DNA of 64,000 nucleotides. Origin: Paracoccus sp. MC1862. GTDB lineage: Bacteria; Pseudomonadota; Alphaproteobacteria; Rhodobacterales; Rhodobacteraceae. The position numbers and the translations under genes are program-made. The notes beneath the pieces are model-generated. The model saw only the letters and a program-made list of their open reading frames with translations. It had not been told where the DNA came from and did not search any database. This document shows, one piece after another, positions 61,031 through 64,000 of this stretch (position 1 is its first letter; each line of letters begins with the position of its first letter). The DNA is taken from assembly GCF_016617715.1 (NCBI RefSeq), contig NZ_CP067225.1, positions 1,674,001 to 1,738,000 on the forward strand, given 5' to 3'.

Positions 61031-62538
61031 CCGCGTCATCACCGATGGCCGACGTCTGCATTGTCGTCGAGGGCTGCTATCCCTTCATATCGGGCGGCGT
61101 CTCATCCTGGATCGACTGGCTGATCAGGAACCAGCCGGGCACCAGCTTTTCGGTGGTGGCCATCGTGGCCGATGAACGCCCGCGCGAGATCAGGTACGAG
61201 ATGCCCGCGAACCTGCTGGATTTCCAGGTGCTGGCCCTTGCGCCGCGGGTGCGCAAACCGGGCCTGCGCCAGCCCGACATCGATCCTGAGCGCCTGGCCG
61301 GTCTCATGTTCCGCGTGCTCAGAGAGGGCGATCTCGCGGCATTCGACGGCCTGCTCTCGCTTGTCGCGGAACCCGTCTGCCGCCGTCCCTTTCCCCGGTT
61401 CGGTGCGCCGCAGCCGCCCCTTTACAGCGATCTGACCGCATCGCGTGCCGCCTGGCACGCGATCGTCACCTGCTACGAACGCATCGCGCCGCATTCCGCC
61501 TTCAGCGACTTCTTCTGGGCCTGGCGAAATCTCGCAGGCAGCCTTCTTGCCGTTTCCACCGCCAGAATACCGCCCGCGCGCACCTACCACGCCACCTCGA
61601 CGGGTTATGCCGGGTTGTTCGCCGTGCGAGCCGCGCGGACAACGGGCCGCACCGCCGCGATCACCGAACATGGCATCTATACCAACGAACGCCGCATCGA
61701 CCTCGTCATGGCCGACTGGATCACCGATACCATCCACAGCGGCCTGTCGGGCCGGGACGGGCGGACGGACGTCCGGCGCTTCTGGATCGACGCCTTCGAA
61801 TCCTTTGCCCGGATCGCCTATGACGGCGCCCATCGGATCACCACGCTTTACGGGGCCAACCAGTCCTTCCAGCGCGCGTTGGGCGCCCGTGAAGACAAGC
61901 TTTCCGTCATCCCGAACGGCATCGAGCTGAAGAAGTTCGCCGCAATCGTCCCCCAGCGCTCGGGCCGCCGCCCCACGGTGGCCCTTATCGGCCGCGTCGT
62001 GCCGATCAAGGACATCGAGGCCTATGTCGCCTCTGCCGCCATCGTCCGCCGCGCCATTCCCGACGTCCAGGTCCTGGTGATCGGCCCGACCGACGAAGAC
62101 GAGGACTACCATGCCCTGTGCCGGCGGCGGGTCGCCGAACTGGGGCTGGAGGACACGGTGACGTTCACGGGCAAGGTCAACATCACCGATTACCTTCCCC
62201 GCATCGACGTCCTTGTCCTGACCAGCATCAGCGAGGCGCAGCCCCTGGTGCTTCTGGAAGCGGGCGCGGCCGGCATCCCCTGCGTCACGACGGACGTGGG
62301 GTCCTGCCGCGAGATCATCGAGGGCGCCGCGGACGAGCATCCCAACCTCGGTCCGGGCGGCAGGGTTGCCCCCGCCATGGACGCCGATGCCATCGGCGCC
62401 GGGATCGTGGAACTGATGACGGACGAGGCCCTGCGCCTTGCCTGCGGCGAGAACCTCCGCCGCCGCGTCGAACTATATTTCACGTCGGAAATCTCGGCCG
62501 CACGCTATGCGCGACTGTATCACGATCTGGTGGCCTGA
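61027..62538 (+). CDS. pelF: Pel polysaccharide glycosyltransferase PelF
   Basis: A 503-residue GT4-type cytosolic glycosyltransferase with the PelF-specific N-terminus VCIVVEGCYPFISGGVSSWI and IRNQPGTSFSVVAI (DUF3492 region). The C-terminal donor-binding half has VALIGRVVPIKDIEAYV and ISEAQPLVLLEAGAAGIPCV. It polymerises UDP-activated HexNAc, in known systems GalNAc and GlcNAc. This is the most secure Pel identification in the window. ATGA overlap upstream; TGATG overlap with pelG. Confidence 0.94.
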   Translation: MTASSPMADVCIVVEGCYPFISGGVSSWIDWLIRNQPGTSFSVVAIVADERPREIRYEMPANLLDFQVLALAPRVRKPGLRQPDIDPERLAGLMFRVLREGDLAAFDGLLSLVAEPVCRRPFPRFGAPQPPLYSDLTASRAAWHAIVTCYERIAPHSAFSDFFWAWRNLAGSLLAVSTARIPPARTYHATSTGYAGLFAVRAARTTGRTAAITEHGIYTNERRIDLVMADWITDTIHSGLSGRDGRTDVRRFWIDAFESFARIAYDGAHRITTLYGANQSFQRALGAREDKLSVIPNGIELKKFAAIVPQRSGRRPTVALIGRVVPIKDIEAYVASAAIVRRAIPDVQVLVIGPTDEDEDYHALCRRRVAELGLEDTVTFTGKVNITDYLPRIDVLVLTSISEAQPLVLLEAGAAGIPCVTTDVGSCREIIEGAADEHPNLGPGGRVAPAMDADAIGAGIVELMTDEALRLACGENLRRRVELYFTSEISAARYARLYHDLVA

Positions 62539-63962
62539 TGGGTCGGGACCTGCCCCGTCGCGCCGTGGTCCGCAGATGGCACGGTGAATTCCGTTGGTGG
62601 CTGTCGGACCCCCTGCTGAAACCTGTCCAACGCTTTGCCGCGGCCATCATCGTCGCAGCCGGGCCATGGCTCGTCTCGGTCTTCGCGCTGGCCATCATCT
62701 CGGTCACCATGACGCCCGCGATGGGCCTTGCCGCGGTCGAGGATTTCCGCCTGACCGTGGTCTACGCCTTCTGCATCGCCCCCCTTGCGACCGGTCCGAT
62801 CGGCGCGATCGCGGCGCGGCGCGTGGTGGTCGAGGTCCAGGCCGGCAACCATGCCCGCGTGCCGGAACTGTTCATTGCCGCGGGCGCCTGTTCCGCGCTT
62901 GTCGCCCAGATCATCGCGGTCCTGGCCTGCCTGCTTCTGGGCGTCCGGCCCATCGGGGTCGCGACGGGACTGGTCTCGCTGACGGCCGCCGCCGCGCTGC
63001 TCTGGACCAGCTTCGCCATCCTTTCAGCGGTCAGCGCCTATGGTTTCCTGATCGCGGCCCTCACGGGGGGGATGGTCTTCTCGGTGCTTTGCACGCTGGT
63101 GGCTGCCAGCATCACGCCGACGACCGAGATGCTCATCTGGTGCTTCATCGCGGGGGTGCTGTTCTGCGTGACCCTGTGCCTGCGGCATGTCCAGCTGCAT
63201 TTCCCCAGCCGCTACGACGCGTTCCTGCCGACGGCGCAGGGCCTGCTTGCAGATCTGCGCGGCAATGCCGTGCTGTGCGCCGGCGTCCTGTTTGCCATCT
63301 GCGGCGTCTGGATCGACAAATGGACCTTCTGGTTCGGCCCGCACAGCGTCCGTTCAGAGGCCGGGCTGCTTCATTACAGCCTTTACGACAGCGTCATGTT
63401 TCTTGCCCACCTGTCGGTGATCCCCAGTTACGCCGCGCTTCTGGTCTTCCATCACGGAGACCTGGTTGCGGCCACCGAACGCTTCAAGGCCGCACTTGCG
63501 GCCCGCGCGACCCATGGCGTGATACGCGCGCGCATCGACGATCTCGAGCGCACCGTCTGGAGCGGGATGTTCACCATCGCCTTCGTTCAGGGGGCGATCA
63601 CTGCCGGCCTTATTCTCATGGCGCCGCTGATGGCCCGGTTCCTCGACTTCAGCTTCAACCAGTTCCTCATGCTGCGGATCGCTCTTATCGGCGTATGCCT
63701 GCATGGCGTCATGTTCCTGTGCTGCGCGATGCTTCTGGTTGCCAACCGCACCCGCCACTTCATGCTGATCCAGGCCGGCTTCCTGGTACTCAACCTGACG
63801 ATGAGCCTTCTGTTCTATGCTTTTGTCGGCATATCCGCCTATGCCTTCTTCATCAGCTCGCTTCTGGGCGCCCTGGCGGCCTTTTACTGCGCCTACCGGG
63901 CCATCCACGATTATGATTATCTCACCTTGCTCGGCGAGAATGACTCGCTTTACACACAGTGA
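62538..63962 (+). CDS. pelG: Pel polysaccharide inner-membrane transporter PelG
   Basis: A 474-residue polytopic protein of the PelG branch of MOP flippases, about twelve helices, with the family start LLKPVQRFAAAIIVAAGPWL and motifs FGPHSVRSEAGLLHYSLYDS and YDYLTLLGEN at the end. It forms the synthase complex with PelD, PelE and PelF and moves the polymer to the periplasm. Complete; the operon may continue beyond 64000. The final 38 bases carry no feature I can name. Confidence 0.93.
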   Translation: MGRDLPRRAVVRRWHGEFRWWLSDPLLKPVQRFAAAIIVAAGPWLVSVFALAIISVTMTPAMGLAAVEDFRLTVVYAFCIAPLATGPIGAIAARRVVVEVQAGNHARVPELFIAAGACSALVAQIIAVLACLLLGVRPIGVATGLVSLTAAAALLWTSFAILSAVSAYGFLIAALTGGMVFSVLCTLVAASITPTTEMLIWCFIAGVLFCVTLCLRHVQLHFPSRYDAFLPTAQGLLADLRGNAVLCAGVLFAICGVWIDKWTFWFGPHSVRSEAGLLHYSLYDSVMFLAHLSVIPSYAALLVFHHGDLVAATERFKAALAARATHGVIRARIDDLERTVWSGMFTIAFVQGAITAGLILMAPLMARFLDFSFNQFLMLRIALIGVCLHGVMFLCCAMLLVANRTRHFMLIQAGFLVLNLTMSLLFYAFVGISAYAFFISSLLGALAAFYCAYRAIHDYDYLTLLGENDSLYTQ

Positions 63963-64000
63963 TTCGTCGGCCGCTTCGTTTTCTCGTGCAAAAGTTGCAT

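Overview
The window is a GC-rich chromosomal segment that reads as an alphaproteobacterium of the Paracoccus/Rhodobacteraceae type. Supporting signs are long antisense open frames typical of high GC, ATGA/GTGA-coupled operons, a pqqABCDE set, a SitABCD manganese importer beside a Fur-family gene, an NnrS protein, and an intergenic repeat (a G/C hairpin followed by a GGATAT...GAAGAAG tail) of a kind I associate with Rhodobacteraceae. The genus assignment is inference; no rRNA is present.

Layout. 1-5331: a sugar catabolic operon on the minus strand (TIM-barrel isomerase, Gfo/Idh dehydrogenase, RbsA-type ATPase, RbsC-type permease running off the left edge) with a divergent LacI regulator and a recognisable LacI operator. 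5328-6425: a periplasmic PQQ-dependent sugar dehydrogenase. 6728-9248: pxpBCA, 5-oxoprolinase. 9357-13376: Fur-family regulator divergent from a Mn/Fe ABC importer, with two palindromes between them. 13440-17777: nnrS, then the complete PQQ operon pqqABCDE on the opposite strand. 18083-20151: tsf and rpsB (minus) and tRNA-Arg(CCG). 20248-24604: a 24-residue membrane peptide with a glycine-rich membrane protein, typA, a TetR regulator, a [2Fe-2S] ferredoxin. 24918-30067: an envelope block (KAS, specialised ACP, lpxD, L,D-transpeptidase, MepK-like endopeptidase). 30147-34950: manC, kup, omega-aminotransferase. 35038-38449: a cyclic-di-GMP block (divergent H-NOX with an HNOBA-GGDEF partner, DUF3572, PleD-like cyclase). 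38621-42557: cysS with an unusual tail, cimA, a squalene/phytoene-synthase-like gene. 42802-44661: decayed nested insertion sequences.

44905-63962 is the most notable region: a Pel-type exopolysaccharide locus with unusual composition. PelD, PelE, PelF and PelG are consecutive and coupled. The outer-membrane PelB barrel and PelC lipoprotein are not seen; a Wza/ExoF-like export protein heads the operon instead. PelA appears dismantled: the glycoside-hydrolase domain is its own gene, the Rossmann-plus-deacetylase part is a separate 778-residue protein that has lost its metal ligands, and a second, apparently metal-competent deacetylase is embedded in a 1440-residue protein with four carbohydrate-binding-like repeats and a C-terminal RTX signal. 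PelD stops after its GAF domain, without the cyclic-di-GMP-binding degenerate GGDEF domain of Pseudomonas PelD. glmS, a galE-like epimerase and an internally deleted glmM sit in the locus and point to UDP-GlcNAc/UDP-GalNAc as precursors.

All assignments come from reading the translations and DNA by eye; no database search was run.
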